Counted from the first letter of the stretch, positions 1-10,800 are shown. The stretch: DNA of 64,000 nucleotides from Dipteris shenzhenensis (GCA_047967505.1 CM106538.1); one strand, 5' to 3'. The notes: generated by a model not told the origin, from the letters alone. Program-made: numbers and translations.

Positions 1-556
1 GGGGGGTGTAGGTCTCATGGGCATTAAGTGGTAAGTAAGAAGCTTCATTATAATGAATCATAAAATTGTCTGGAACTTCAGATATGAATCTAATGGATAT
101 AATCAAATTTCAAAAAGGGGGCAGAGTGCTAGAAGTAATTAAGAATCCAAGAAGCAAAAACTATATCTACTTCTCTATAATGGCCTACAAATCGGTTTAA
201 ATATATTAGTCTATAAATATTAACTTTTAGAAAGAGGATAGGTTTTTATCCAGCTCTTCAATAATCATAGTTGCATAAGGACAATACTCCAAGTTCCCTT
301 GAGCACGTCAATAAGGGTATATTTTTCATCATGTGATTATGAGCCTTGATCATGTAGTGTTTGATATTACAAAAGGCTTCCAAGGGAAGGCATATTAAAG
401 ACTTCAAGAACTATATTAAAAGAATGCTAAAGTTAGACTATAATAAGCCATTAGTCTTTGTCCCCTTCTTCATGTATCATTTGTCGTTGATGTAGATTCC
501 TATTGAAATTTACCATCTTAAGCCCCTTTTCATTTAAATAGTAATTATAGGAAATA

Positions 557-557
<1 letters not shown>
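1..557. other. intergenic, no gene seen
   Basis: AT-rich sequence with no reading frame that resembles a known family and no clear repeat. Nothing recognised. Confidence 0.6.

Positions 558-639
<82 letters not shown>
558..639. repeat. compound microsatellite (CT)n(AC)n
   Basis: About 40 bases of CT dinucleotides with one interruption, followed directly by about 42 bases of AC. It forms the left edge of dispersed repeat R1 copy A. Reading frames across it encode only dipeptide repeats and are not genes. Confidence 0.97.
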
Positions 640-641
<2 letters not shown>

Positions 642-1363
642 GTGTGTGGAAGACAAGACAACAACCCCTTTTGCATAGTGAAAAGAGAACAATATAGAAT
701 TAAGGAAGAGTTTGAGTATGTAGGTAAAGCACCTATGAAATTGCATAAAAAGTATATAAGAGCTTTAATAAGAAATGACAATAATGTTTTTGCAAAAAAC
801 ATTGGAGCTTGTTGAAGTCTTGATAAGCATCTCTTTTATTGAAGAGGAGGGCCTGCATACTTGCCACCATTCAACAAGAAAACATGGTAAGAACCAGCTT
901 AACTTTAATTGGGAAGACAGGTGTTGTAAACACCCCTCCCTTGTTATTAGGGCCACAATAAAATAGTGGCTTAAACACAGACTTAAACAGCTCGATGTGG
1001 ACTTTAAAGGTGTAAAAAAAGGGGCCTAGAGAGAATTTGGAAAAAAGGAAAAAAGATTTAAAAAGTTAGTTTTAAAAAATTAATAAAAATAATTGGGAGG
1101 AAATCAAGTGAAATTAGGGAAAATTATGGGGAAGGAAGAGGAAAAAAAAGGGAAGAAAATAGGAAAAATTTGGTTAAAGATGTAGGGAAGGGGGGAAATC
1201 AGGAATTGAAATTGAAAAAAAAATTAGGGGGAATAAGGAAAAATTAGGGATTGTTTGTGAGATAGAAGGAAAAAGAATTAGAAAAAATAGGAAAAGGAAA
1301 AATTAAGAAATTAAGTGGAAGCAAATGAAAAAGGAGAATAGTGTGTGTGTGTGTGTGTGTGTG

Positions 1364-1410
<47 letters not shown>
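598..1410 (+). repeat. dispersed repeat R1, copy A
   Basis: This block matches, in opposite orientation, the block at 39240-41781. Shared landmarks in order are an (AC)/(TG) microsatellite, a segment containing TTTGCATAGTGAAAAG (near 674), a segment around CTTGCCACCATTCAACAAG (near 860), a segment with CACCCCTCCCTTGTTAT (near 930), a strongly purine-rich tract (about 1010-1340) and a terminal (GT)n(GA)n microsatellite. No protein is encoded that I recognise. A short perfect inverted repeat, GGTGTT-gta-AACACC, lies near 920. The family and its mode of spread are unknown; a non-autonomous element or a segmental duplicate are both possible. Confidence 0.75.
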
Positions 1411-1411
<1 letters not shown>

Positions 1412-1536
1412 TGTAAGATGTGTGCAATCCTACGAAAAAACTTTTTTTACACACACACACACACACAAAAGCACGCACGCACACACACACAGATTTGTGT
1501 GAGATGTGTTCAATCCTATAAAAACACTTTTTTTCC
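1340..1536. repeat. (GT)n(GA)n microsatellite and an 86-bp offset duplication
   Basis: A (GT)n(GA)n tract at 1340-1409 is followed by a short unique segment (1411-1448) and an (AC)n tract (1449-1492). The unique segment recurs in diverged form at 1497-1536, an offset of 86 bases. This looks like local duplication of microsatellite plus flank. Confidence 0.85.
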
Positions 1537-2763
1537 ACTCGAAAGCAATGACAAGGCTTAACATAGATCCAACTTTAAAAATCCCTAGGAAGCATTTAGA
1601 TATTGAGATTTATAACTAAAATCTTGAATTGTTTTCAGTGAATTGAAAGGGAGCCTACAATCCCAAACTTGAGACTCGGCAAAGTGGGTCTCTAACTCGT
1701 CCTAGACGGCTCATGCTACTCATGTATCCAAAAGGAAGATCGGAAGTTAGGCTATGATGACAGAAACTCCAGAATTTTATAATAATCAATGAGCTACGAA
1801 CCAAATCAAAAGGAGTGCACGATGAAGATTGTCGAAACCCTAGGAGTAGACCTTTATGAATGCATGGATGATGGTGTCGTGATGCTCTGCCAAATTGAGC
1901 GAGAGGAAGCCTTGAAGAATGTCTTTGAGATCAGGAGTTGCGAAAATCTAGTTCTAAACTTTCTCTATAGCAAGAAGACGAATGCTCGATAGGTACCAGC
2001 AATTCAACATAACGATGGATAATGACTCAACTCCATCGGAAATGCGCGAAGACAAAGACAAAAAAATAGAAACGCCAGTCAGGTATGGACTTTGGAGCAA
2101 GGATAGAATTGCGCCACGCGGCAAGAAATGGTGAGGGATTTTTTATATACAAAAGTGTTAATATAGCCCTGCCTCCAAGGCAGACTATGGCTTTGACTTT
2201 GCCATGCCAAAAAACGGATGTACTTTCTGAAAATTCTAGTGTGTTTTGGGCCCCCATGAGACACTTGTTCCCGTGCACTTGAGACAGCCCTTGACCTCCA
2301 CCGGATCCAAGACAGCGATGAAGCAGGGTTCTTGCGGTCGTCAAACTGCCGCACAATTTTCACGCTCACCTACTTCAAGATGGACCTTTTTCCCTCCTCT
2401 GTCCCTAGTACCTCACGCTTACGGCAAATCTTTTTCTTTCCGTTCAGATAGCTCAAGTACAGAGATCTTATGGTGGGAGTACTTTACCGATCCCTGGCAC
2501 AACCTAAAGAGGGAAGTAAGTATGTGTAAACGATGTGCACAGACAAATGCGCGGGTTATATTGGCTAGCAGAGAGTCCGAAGGGATCCAGATTTTATCAT
2601 AGAATTACCAAGGAGTCGCTATGGATAGATGGCTAGTACAATCCAAGTGGGACCAACAACATGTGAGAGCAAGGAGTCGGGAAGCAAGGGAATGTCCTGG
2701 GCAATTGCATCCAGGCCTGGTCAAACTCTGAAGACCGTGGCTTTGTGGAGGAGCTAGCGGAGT
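1537..2763. other. intergenic region upstream of PPR gene 1
   Basis: A 67-codon open frame at 1789-1992 (+) has no recognised similarity and I do not call it a gene. The last ~300 bases before 2764 contain stretches that also occur upstream of PPR gene 2 (for example GGGAGTACTT near 2476 and a stretch near 2719-2790). They are therefore probably the shared leader or promoter-proximal DNA of the PPR family. No clear TATA box was picked out. Confidence 0.45.
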
Positions 2764-4782
2764 ATGGTGGCAATTGCAAGGAAGAGATTTTGGTCTGGAC
2801 AGATGGATGGGTCTAACTCACTAGAAATGCAAGAAAACATTGGCTTGGAGATGCAGAGCTTAGAGGAGGCACTCACTTCTTTCTTACGGATGTCCCAGCT
2901 GCCTTCATTTGAGAACTTTGTGTGCATTTTGCAGAAGTGCAGGAAAACAAAAAATCCAGTGTATGCCAAGCGCTTACATGCCTACATGTGCTCAAGTGGG
3001 CTGGAAGCTCATACATGTCTTGGGAACTACCTTGTCCCACTGTTGGCAGGATGCGGAAGCATTCATGATACCCAGCAAGTTTTTAACAGGTTGGTTGAGC
3101 GGAATGAGCATTCTTGGACTTCTCTCATCATGGTTCATATAGAATGTGGGGAATCACAGCATGCCTTTAACCTCTTCCAGAAAATGCAAGATAATTCTGT
3201 AGATCCCAGCAAGTATACATTTGCAGCCCTACTAAACGCTTGTGCTAGGCTCAGAAATGTGGAAATGGGCCAAGAAATATATGCTGAGATTGCTAGACAG
3301 GAATTTGACAGCGATCCTTTTGTTGGCAGCGCCTTAGGTGACATGTATGTCAAATGTGGCTTGCTTGCACAAGCAGAGGAAGTGTTTGGCAAGCTGCCAA
3401 TTCGGAATGTAGTCTCGTGGACTGCTCTAATTGCAGGATATGCTGAACGTGGCCTTGGTAAGGAAGCATTGGACTGTTTCAAACGGATGCAAGTGAAGGG
3501 TGTGTCTCCAGATGCTGTCACATTTGTTTGCAGCTTGAAAGCCTGTGGCAGCATACAAGCCATAGACAAGGGCCAAGAGATATATGCTGAGATTGTTAGA
3601 CAGCATTTGGAAACGGATCCTTTCGTTGGAAGCACCTTGGTGGACATGTACGTTAAATGTGGTTTTCTTGCAAAGGCACGGGAAGTGTTTGACAAGCTGC
3701 CAATTCGAGATGTAGTCTCATGGAATACACTAATTACAGGATATGCCGAACATGGGCTTGGTGAGGAAGCGGTGGGCTGTCTCAAACAGATGCAACTTGA
3801 GGGTGTCTCTCCGAATGCTGTCACGTTTGTTTCTAGCTTGAAAGCTTGTGGCAGCATCAGAGCACTGAACAACGGCCATTATATACATGCTGAGATCGAT
3901 AAACAGGAATTGGGAATATATCCTTTTGTTGACAACACTTTGGTTGACATGTATGCCAAATGTGGCTCTCTTGCAAAAGCACGAGAAGTATTTGACAATA
4001 TGCTAGTTCGAGATGTAGTCTCATGGACTGTGCTAATTGCAGGATATGCTGAACATGGGCTCGGTGAGGAAGCACTGAACTGTGTTGAACAGATGCAACT
4101 GGAGGGCATCTCTCTAAATGCGGTCACATTTGTTTGCAGCTTGAAAGCATGTGGCAGCATAGGAGCCATAGACAAGGGACAAGAATTACATGCTGAGATT
4201 GTCAGACATAAATTGGAACAAGATCTCATTGTTGGCAACACCTTGGTTGACATGTATTCTAAATGTGGCTTTCTTGCAAAAGCACAAGAGGTTTTTGACA
4301 AGCTGCCAGCTCGAAATGTAGTCTCATGGAGTGCACTAATTGCGGGACATGCCCAGCTAGGAGAAAGTAAAATTGTTTTTCATATGCTTAGCAGAATGAG
4401 AGGTGAAGGCATACAGCCAAATGGGCTGACAATGCTTAGTGTTCTGACTGTATGCAGTCATGCAGGTTTAGTAGAAAAGGGCCAGAAATACTTTGAGGCC
4501 ATGAGTATAGACTATGGCATCACTCCAACTATTGAGCACCACACTTGCATGGTTGATATCCTTGGCCGTGCAGGCCAATTAGACAAAGCAATAGCGGCGG
4601 TGGAGAAGATGCCTTTCCAACCTAATGTTGTGGTCTGGCATACCGTGTTGGGTGCTTGTCGAAAGTGGGGTAATGTGGAACTAGGAAAATGGGCCTTTGA
4701 ACATGCAATGCGATTGGATGAAAGGGATGATTCTGCTTATGTTTTGATGTCTAACATATATGCTGGTGCTCACATGGAGTAG
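2764..4782 (+). CDS. PLS-class pentatricopeptide repeat protein (PPR gene 1)
   Basis: 672-residue frame from an ATG to TAG with no intron needed. The N-terminal ~75 residues contain the LEEALTSFLRM segment. Then come five P-L-S triplets of about 101 residues, each starting near the consensus DPFVGSTLVDMYVKCG, containing VVSWTALIAGYAE and ending near CGSIGAIDKGQEIHAEI. The last triplet leads into HAGLVEKGQKYFEAM, then HHTCMVDILGRAGQLDKA and VVWHTVLGACRKWGNVELG, which are the final S2 and E motifs. Known role of the family: sequence-specific binding of plastid or mitochondrial RNA, usually for editing or processing. The TAG at 4780-4782 falls in the E+ region (SNIYAGAHM), where a full-length family member would continue into E+ and DYW. 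So this is either a truncated E-type protein or a pseudogene. No clear transit peptide is visible. PPR gene 2 at 48524-51160 is a close paralog. Confidence 0.88.
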   Translation: MVAIARKRFWSGQMDGSNSLEMQENIGLEMQSLEEALTSFLRMSQLPSFENFVCILQKCRKTKNPVYAKRLHAYMCSSGLEAHTCLGNYLVPLLAGCGSIHDTQQVFNRLVERNEHSWTSLIMVHIECGESQHAFNLFQKMQDNSVDPSKYTFAALLNACARLRNVEMGQEIYAEIARQEFDSDPFVGSALGDMYVKCGLLAQAEEVFGKLPIRNVVSWTALIAGYAERGLGKEALDCFKRMQVKGVSPDAVTFVCSLKACGSIQAIDKGQEIYAEIVRQHLETDPFVGSTLVDMYVKCGFLAKAREVFDKLPIRDVVSWNTLITGYAEHGLGEEAVGCLKQMQLEGVSPNAVTFVSSLKACGSIRALNNGHYIHAEIDKQELGIYPFVDNTLVDMYAKCGSLAKAREVFDNMLVRDVVSWTVLIAGYAEHGLGEEALNCVEQMQLEGISLNAVTFVCSLKACGSIGAIDKGQELHAEIVRHKLEQDLIVGNTLVDMYSKCGFLAKAQEVFDKLPARNVVSWSALIAGHAQLGESKIVFHMLSRMRGEGIQPNGLTMLSVLTVCSHAGLVEKGQKYFEAMSIDYGITPTIEHHTCMVDILGRAGQLDKAIAAVEKMPFQPNVVVWHTVLGACRKWGNVELGKWAFEHAMRLDERDDSAYVLMSNIYAGAHME

Positions 4783-5190
4783 GACGAGAAGAAGTTTGAG
4801 GCAATGAGATTGAAAAAACAAGCATGGAAGCAGTCAGGGCATGCTTCGACTGAAGTTGGTGGAATTGTGCATACATGATATACATACATGCAAAGCTACG
4901 TGATCTTCCCTTTGAAATGCAGCAGAAAGTGCATGACTCACATCGGCATTGTGTGCCATTGGATTTATCCTTTCATGCAAAGAAAGATGGATTACGTGGA
5001 CACAGTGAGAAGGCTATCGTGCATGCCCTAATAAATATTCCCAAGGGGACACCTATACATGTTGTCAAAAATCTCCGGATTTGTGATGACTGCCATCAAA
5101 GCTAGAGCAGTGACTATTTTTGTCAGAGATGCAGACCACTTTCATGTTTTCAAGGAAGGAACATGTACTCTTAATACGAACACCGTCTAT
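4783..5190 (+). pseudogene. degenerate E+/DYW domain of PPR gene 1
   Basis: Downstream of the TAG the same frame continues with recognisable E+ sequence (DEKKFEAMRLKKQAW, then STEVGGIVHT) to a TGA at 4876-4878. A shifted frame (4875-5105) then carries the DYW deaminase core: HSEK near residue 43, VVKNLRIC and the zinc-binding CDDCH. After CDDCHQ another shift is needed to reach RAVTIFVRDADHFHVFKEG, the C-terminal part of the domain. The terminal Asp-Tyr-Trp triplet is absent (TLNTNT instead). There is therefore one nonsense codon and at least two frameshifts. The deaminase HxE and CxxCH residues survive as sequence but cannot be read from one frame. Confidence 0.85.
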
Positions 5191-5234
5191 CAGCATAAAA
5201 GCTGTGCTCTATCTTGAGCACTCTTGATACATTC

Positions 5235-5567
5235 TCATGCAGTCACTAGCATCTCTAGCATGTCTTGCAAGAAATCTTTAGCTGGATTCAGTTGAATACC
5301 CTTCAATGCAAGTGTCACTGGAGACCTAGGTTGATAACCGTGTATAAGCATAAGCGCACTGAAATCAGTGGTATGATTAGCACTATTGTAGGAAAATTCC
5401 ATCATTGGGATGTACTTTTCCCAATTTGATGGCCTCTTGGAAACGTATGCTCGAACTGTTGGATGGTTCCAATGGTATGGGACACCAAAGCTGCAAGCAT
5501 AGCCTTGTGGGAGTTTGATCTCTAGACCACATGCTTGGGGACGGCTGGGAGGTGTTTTGCTTGCCAA
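5235..5567 (-). pseudogene. Ty3/gypsy integrase fragment
   Basis: Minus-strand frame of 110 codons. It contains VRAYVSKRPSNWEKYIPMME, FSYNSANHTT and HGYQPRSPV, which match the C-terminal part of the gypsy integrase core (the family form is roughly W-x-K-Y-L-P-x-A-E-F-x-Y-N-x-x-x-H). Nothing upstream or downstream on the same strand continues the polyprotein, so it is an isolated fragment. Confidence 0.8.
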
Positions 5568-5637
5568 TCTTCATTTTGGCTTTGCTAATCCTGTTTGGAC
5601 TATGTTTATAATTAGATCCTAGTGGGGATGTTTCAGT

Positions 5638-5649
5638 TGGTATCAGAGC
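5638..5649 (+). other. primer-binding-site-like sequence (tRNA-iMet type), orphan
   Basis: TGGTATCAGAGC is the classic 12-base complement of the initiator tRNA-Met 3' end used by many plant LTR elements. No matching LTR pair is visible around it, so it is probably the relic of another element. Confidence 0.5.
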
Positions 5650-5652
5650 AGC

Positions 5653-6325
5653 CCTCTGAATATGAGGTATGAAGATTTGAATGGGCTACGTATGTAGCAA
5701 AGTGTTCTTGCATATTGTTGAAGTGTTGTGATCTTTGGATCTGAGCGAATTATTAGGTACGGTGCTGGGAATAGTTCGTAATAGTATTATGTTCAAGAAA
5801 CCTTGAGATTGCAAGGGGGGGGCCTTGTACCTTTATTGCAAATTGATTAGAGCAAGAAAACAAGTGCTGATTATTGAAAATAGAGAGTAGAAGCTTCTTG
5901 TAGTGATTTGCAGGTCTTAGGTAGAGGACTGTAGTGTTTGCATTGAAAAAACAAAGTACAATTGATTGGTTGTTATAGAAAACTCCATCCAGTTTGAAAC
6001 GGGCTTTTTGGACTGATAATTGGGCAATGTGCCATATTTGTGCAATGCTTGCTGCAATTATTCTATTGGAAGTTCAGGTGATGAGTATTGCTAAATCACC
6101 TACTATCAATTGCAATCTGGTGTAAGGCTTCTTCTGACCCATGGCCAGGCCCGAGTGAAAGAAAAGGCAAGTTAGTATAAGAAATGCTGCAAGAATTGCA
6201 TGCAAAAGTAGGGTAGCAGCAAATGATGAGCTTGACAATTAATTCACATGGGTTTTGGGGTGGATTTTGATTTGAAATTGGCTGGTGTAGCATGACACAG
6301 CAGTAGGCGATCACTTTTGCAGGTC
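5653..6325. other. intergenic or decayed LTR-element interior
   Basis: It follows the orphan primer site and ends at the target site of the LTR element at 6331. No frame or motif was recognised. Confidence 0.5.
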
Positions 6326-6330
6326 AACAC
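6326..6330. repeat. target site duplication, left (AACAC)
   Basis: Five bases immediately before the TG of the left LTR. They are identical to 17880-17884 after the CA of the right LTR. Confidence 0.85.
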
Positions 6331-6764
6331 TGTTGGAAATACAAACCTTCATCCGTTGGTTAGAATCAACGTCTGCATGGCGGGCTTCATCACACGTGGT
6401 TGCAGTTGGTATTCATGCAAAAGGCTACGAGATGCCTGCCTTGGATTTCGCCAATATTCCTGCTGGTCAGTTACACTCGAATCTTGGATTGACAGTCGTG
6501 GATGATGTGGGAGCTGTTTCACTGTGAAGCCTATAAGTGTGGCTCATTGCAGGAGTCGCCAGGATGATCCCGGTAGCTGTGTGTTTGTGTGTTACTAGGT
6601 TGTGAGCTCGAAGTCCTCCAACAGGCCCGTAGGGATGAGGAGGACCCAAGATGGTGTTTGGTCCTGTGTTCCTTTCATGAAATAAAAGATTTTGTCCACT
6701 CTGCTATTCGGGTCTCTGTTCTGAAGTCTCTCTATGTGTGTGTAGATTAGGCATTACTTTGACA
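6331..6764 (+). repeat. left LTR of outer element (434 bp)
   Basis: It starts TGTTGGAAAT and ends TTTGACA. A polyadenylation signal AATAAA lies at 6681-6686, at the place where a U3-R-U5 LTR would carry it. It aligns over its whole length with 17453-17879. Confidence 0.92.
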
Positions 6765-6766
6765 TT

Positions 6767-6778
6767 TGGTATCAGAGC
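6767..6778 (+). other. primer binding site, tRNA-iMet type
   Basis: TGGTATCAGAGC starts two bases after the CA that ends the left LTR. This is the standard spacing and sequence for minus-strand priming by initiator tRNA-Met. Confidence 0.88.
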
Positions 6779-6794
6779 GGGAGAAGATTGGAAG

Positions 6795-7406
6795 GGATGT
6801 CTGAAACGTCGGCTGCAAAGATCGTGGTTTTCACAGGCATGGCAGCTCAGCCTGAGGCTGTACCTCATGGAGAAAGGCCTGTGGGCAGCGTTGCAGGCAC
6901 AGAAAAGAAGTCTACTGGTAAGTCGGCTCAGGAATTCCTGGAAAATTGAGACGACGTATTATTTTCAGACGGGGTGCATGCTGCGTTTGTCACTCATCAA
7001 TGGGGAGAATTGGCTCCTTCTGATCGTCTTCCAACCGAAGCGAGGGAGAAATTAAGTAAACTTTCGTTCCAGAGCTATCGCCACGAGGAATCATCTCATC
7101 TTCTTGAAGGTTGCTTCCAGGTCGAGCACTCGGAGCAAAGCTTAACCACCATCTGGATTTTGGAAAGTGTGAGAACTGGATCACCATTGAAACTCTTTTT
7201 GGAGCACGTCTAAAAAGCTCGAAGGTACTGCTTAAGCAAGAATTCTTCAGTCTGTCAACGAAGGACGGTGAGACCTTGGGTGAACATCTGAATCAACATG
7301 AGGCTTGAGAGCAAGACTGCTTTTGAGTCGTCATCAGTCCGAACTCCAAGATCAAGTAACTGACGATGAATTGCTAAAGTTGTTTGATCTAATTGGCATA
7401 GCTAAG
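6795..7406 (+). pseudogene. gag-like remnant of outer (copia-type) element
   Basis: Reading just after the primer site gives AAKIVVFTGM and KSAQEFLEN, then a stop. Further on are WITIETLFGARLKSS and LLKQEFFSLSTKDGETLGEH, and in a shifted frame QVTDDELLKLFDLIGI. The last segments resemble the Ty1/copia gag region in which a short Lys/Phe-rich segment is followed by a G-E-S/T-x-x-x-H-L motif. Several stops and shifts break it. It ends abruptly where the nested gypsy LTR begins at 7407. Confidence 0.55.
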
Positions 7407-8525
7407 TGGGGTTAGAGCCTTTAAAAGTTGCCCCTAGGAAACCAACGTTTCCTTGGTACAAGGGCTTAGGGGCATTAATTTGCCACGTGTCAAAAGTTGC
7501 ACAGGGGGTTAGGGGCATTAATGTGCCACGTGTCAGGCATGCAACCTACCAGCTCCACTTTTAGCATCTTTTCCCCTCCTTTAGGGCAGATGGCGTCCAA
7601 ATCAAGGGCCTGTTCTAGAATTCGCCTACTTCTGCATCTTCTCCTACTCCTTGCTGCGCCAGACCTTCAAGAGGTTGCTGGTAGCTGTTTTGCTGCTGTT
7701 TTTCTCTGTTTCCTTGCATGCCCTGTTGCACGCAGCCTGAGTCAAGGAGCATGTTCTGGGATCTGTTGGAGCTCCTCTTGGCGCATATCTGCTGCTGTAT
7801 GGCACGTTTTTCAGCCTGTACGGACTGACAAACAGTCCATACAGAGTATACGGACCCTGTTTCAGGCATCCGTTGATTGCACGTAGCCCGAGGCTGGTCT
7901 CTCTTTGTGAAACTTTGTTTGGAGGTCTTTGGCAGGGTTCTAGATACTTCGGGGACCTGTTCTTGCGAGGAGCAGGTGTTTTCGGTTGCAGCCAGTGTTG
8001 TGGGCGCGCAATCTCGGATTTCCAGCCTAGTTTCTCTTTGTTTTCACCTTGGGATTTACTTCTAGTTTTCTCTGTTTGAGATTCTCTACGGGATTCCCTG
8101 GGTCTGTTGCAATCACTTAGTTACAGAGGGTGAACCCAGATTGAGACCAGGTTGTTGAGGTCAGAGGATGCCTATGCCTTGCTCTAGCAGTTGGGATGCA
8201 GAGTTTGCCAGTTTGATGCAGTGTGTGCCTAGTGTGGGCCAGTGAACAGTGGTAGCCAGTGGGAACGGTTCAGGGTGCACCCTGGTTGTAAGTTTGCTAT
8301 TACTTTTCACTAAAGAAGAATAAAGAAATACCGCAAGGGGCGCCAAGTGTTTAGGGCCAATCGGTGTCGATGTGTGATCATTGAGCAGGGGCATTCTAGC
8401 CTCACTTGTATTTTCTTTTATGCTATTTGATGTGGTGTGATTAATTGGAAGTTAATTGGATGTAATTGATTGTGTTCAGAGATAGTTGTGGTTTACCGCC
8501 CTTTGGGGTCCCGAAGGCCGGTTAC
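7407..8525 (+). repeat. 5' LTR of nested gypsy element (5'-truncated)
   Basis: It aligns with 13946-15104, starting at TGGGGTTAGAGCCTTTAAAA and ending in GGCCGGTTAC. It lacks the first ~293 bases present in the 3' LTR (13653-13945). A polyadenylation signal AATAAA lies at 8319-8324. The frame at 7497-7886, with a signal-peptide-like leucine run, and the minus-strand frame at 8161-8394 are incidental to the LTR. Confidence 0.88.
7816..7844 (+). other. hairpin in the gypsy 5' LTR
   Basis: A 12-base arm CTGTACGGACTG, a 5-base loop ACAAA and a 12-base arm CAGTCCATACAG pair with one mismatch. The same hairpin is kept at 14370-14398 in the other LTR. It may fold in the LTR transcript. Confidence 0.75.
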
Positions 8526-8527
8526 CG

Positions 8528-8546
8528 TGGTTCCATTGCCGGGATT
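8528..8546 (+). other. primer binding site, probable tRNA-Glu type
   Basis: TGGTTCCATTGCCGGGATT starts 2-3 bases after the end of the LTR. Its reverse complement ends in CCCGGCAATGGAACCA. From memory this is the T-arm and acceptor end of plant tRNA-Glu apart from about one base. The assignment should be checked against a tRNA set. Confidence 0.65.
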
Positions 8547-8586
8547 ACACTCTCTTTCTACAGAAGGTGGGCCCTGGTAAGTTTGG

Positions 8587-10350
8587 GTGAAGAGAAGTGG
8601 TTATTGCATCCGTATTACAGACACGATGTTACACCGTGAGCGGTCAAAGACTCTTTCTACACAGGAGGAGGCAGAGTTTTCAGATGGCCACGAGGAACAG
8701 CCTTATGCCAGTGGTGATGATGCACCTGATGCGGGACAGCATGTTCCCCTTGAGTCTATACATGTGGCCCTCAGGATGATGAGTCATCTGATGAATAAGA
8801 TGATTCAGAGGCAGAAGCTCTCCATTAAGCGCGAGTGGTAGGTACCATGGAAGCTTTGAATTTGCTCATGCAAAACCTTGCAGAAATTCTGCGAGCACCT
8901 CCCAGAAGCAAGTGGGCAGCAAAGAAAAAGAAGACTCACAAGCATCTATCTTTCAGTGGACAGCCACCAGAGGTGCCTTTGTATGGACCAGATATGCCTT
9001 TGCATGGATCTGGGATGGAAATGAACAATAGCCCGCAAAGTTGCAGCAAAATCCCTCGCAAGGGAATAATTCTCAGTTTGTGCATCAAGGACATCAGTCC
9101 TACCCTCAGTCTGTGATGCAGCCAGGCTATTTTGGCAGTGGATCAGTTTTCCAGGCCATGGTGGGACAGCCCATTGGAGGAATGGGTATGCCAGGCTCTC
9201 AGAATGCTCCATTTCAGCCCATGCAGCCGGTATAGCAGCCGATGATGGGAGGCATGATGCAGCCCGGAAGTGCAAATGTAATGTTTGCCAACATGGGGAT
9301 GCAGCCCGGAATGCAGACATGGATTCCTGGTATGCAGGGTGGTTCCTTGGGACCCCTGCAGATGTTTGGTACGTGACCCGGCATGGATAATCCCAGTATG
9401 GGAACTGGAACTAATGTACTTGGAATGATGCAGCCTCCGTACTTGCAACCCCCAGTGTATGACAAGGGCAAACTAAAGGACTTCAAAGAAGGTGGGGCAG
9501 TAGTCAAGTTTGAGACTTTCAGTGGGATGCAGGACCGGTTGAAAGCTTTGATGTATTTGCAACAGTTTGATGCTGCGTACACCGGAGGTAACTTCACTGA
9601 GAGCTCAAAAATTAGAAAAGCTGCCACTTTCTTGAAGGGTAATGCCCTTCAGTGGTGGACTAATTTACTTTTGCAAGGAAAAGCTCCCGCGACATGGGTT
9701 GAGTTTAAGCAGTTGTTTTCAGCGGCATGGCTGACCACCACGTTTGAAGTGAAGATTATGACTCAGTGGCATCAGCTTAATGCAGAGGGTTGCAGAAATT
9801 TGGATGAATACAACAAGAAATTTTGGGATGCCTTGTTACCTGTTAGTTCTTACTGTCAGGTTCCCTTCTCTGAGCAGGTTGAGAAATACTGATGTGGATT
9901 GCCTAAAGAGAGAAGGGATTATTGCACAAAAACACAGGTGACGAATCTGTCCCAACTCACAGAGAATGCAAATAAAGCATATGCTTTGATGCATGGATGG
10001 ATCAATGGGTTCAAAAACAGCTCGAAAAACAAGGGTAATGCCAGGGAAGATTTTAAAAAGGCTAAGCGGTTCGAAAAACCAGCAAAATCAACTTTTGTTG
10101 CAGGCCAGAGGCGTGGACAGCTTTTGTCACGACCTCGGTTGTCTCCCGAGGAGAAGCAGGCACTGTTTGAAGCCCACAAGTGTTCTATTTGCAAGTAGGA
10201 AGGCCATAGAGCCCATGAATGCCCTCATCGGAAGAGGGAGTCCTTTACAGAGGAACATCATGAGCATAAAGAGGAAAAGAAAGATGACACAAGGGGGAAA
10301 AAGCAAAAGCCGAGAGTGCTGGTCTGTTGCCTTATGCTATTGGAGGCACG
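8587..10350 (+). pseudogene. gag polyprotein of nested gypsy element
   Basis: The N-terminal part (about 8626-9240) has an acidic stretch, a Lys-rich patch and a Met/Gly/Pro/Gln-rich low-complexity section. The retrotransposon gag core follows at 9383-9892, with FSGMQDRLKALMYLQQF, GNALQWWTNLLLQG and TWVEFKQLFSAAW. A TGA at 9890-9892 interrupts it. The same frame continues at 9899-10198 into a basic region (KNKGNAREDFKKAKRFEKPA) and the zinc knuckle C-S-I-C-x4-H-x4-C near 10180-10225, which itself holds an in-frame TAG. Gag normally forms the virus-like particle and the knuckle binds RNA. Several stops and at least two shifts make it non-functional. Confidence 0.88.
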
Positions 10351-10403
10351 CATGAATCGGAGAAAAAGGAGTTATGCAAGGCTTGGGGAAAGATTAGGGA
10401 TCA

Positions 10404-10800
10404 ATTATGTCTTATTTTCTTTGATCCGTGAGCCCGAGCGAATTTCATTTCACCTGAGCTCATAGCAAAGTTGGGTATACGTGTAGAAGATATGGGAGCT
10501 CAGTGTGAAGCAAACATGGCTAATCCTGAGTTGGTCACTCCTATTACTCCGATCATCGGGAAGTTGCGGTTGCACATTCAGAATTATGTGGACATAGAAG
10601 AGTTTTATATTATGCCACTCTACCTGAGTGCGACGTTTTGTTGGGGATGCCATGGTGTTACCGAGTTGGAGGTGTGCTTGACACCAGAAACAAATCAGGG
10701 CAAGACCCATGTTCTTGATGTAAAACATAAGGGAGAGTCAATCCCTGTTGTATCAGCTTCTGCTATCACAAATATTATGAAAAAGCATCTTTCAGCTTGA
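10404..10800 (+). pseudogene. aspartic protease of nested gypsy element
   Basis: The active-site region reads FFDP-stop-ARANFISPELIAKLGI, against the usual D-S-G-A-x-x-N-F-I. The catalytic Asp remains but the Ser-Gly pair is replaced by Pro-stop. Downstream, a shifted frame gives YYATLPECDVLLGMPWCYR, the conserved hydrophobic-hydrophobic-G-x-PW end of the domain. The reading frame breaks between the two halves near 10600. Confidence 0.8.

Noticed and set aside
1789-1992. 67-codon frame as a possible small gene
   Set aside because: No recognisable motif, no paralog in the window, and length within chance expectation.
3135-4301. Long minus-strand frames opposite PPR gene 1, and plus-strand frames opposite PPR gene 2 (48832-51106)
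   Set aside because: Antisense shadows of a repetitive coding sequence. They repeat with the PPR unit and have no own motifs.
4783-4878. Idea that the in-frame stops of the PPR DYW tail are removed by U-to-C RNA editing
   Set aside because: Such editing is known in fern and hornwort organelles, not nuclear transcripts, and it could not repair the frameshifts.
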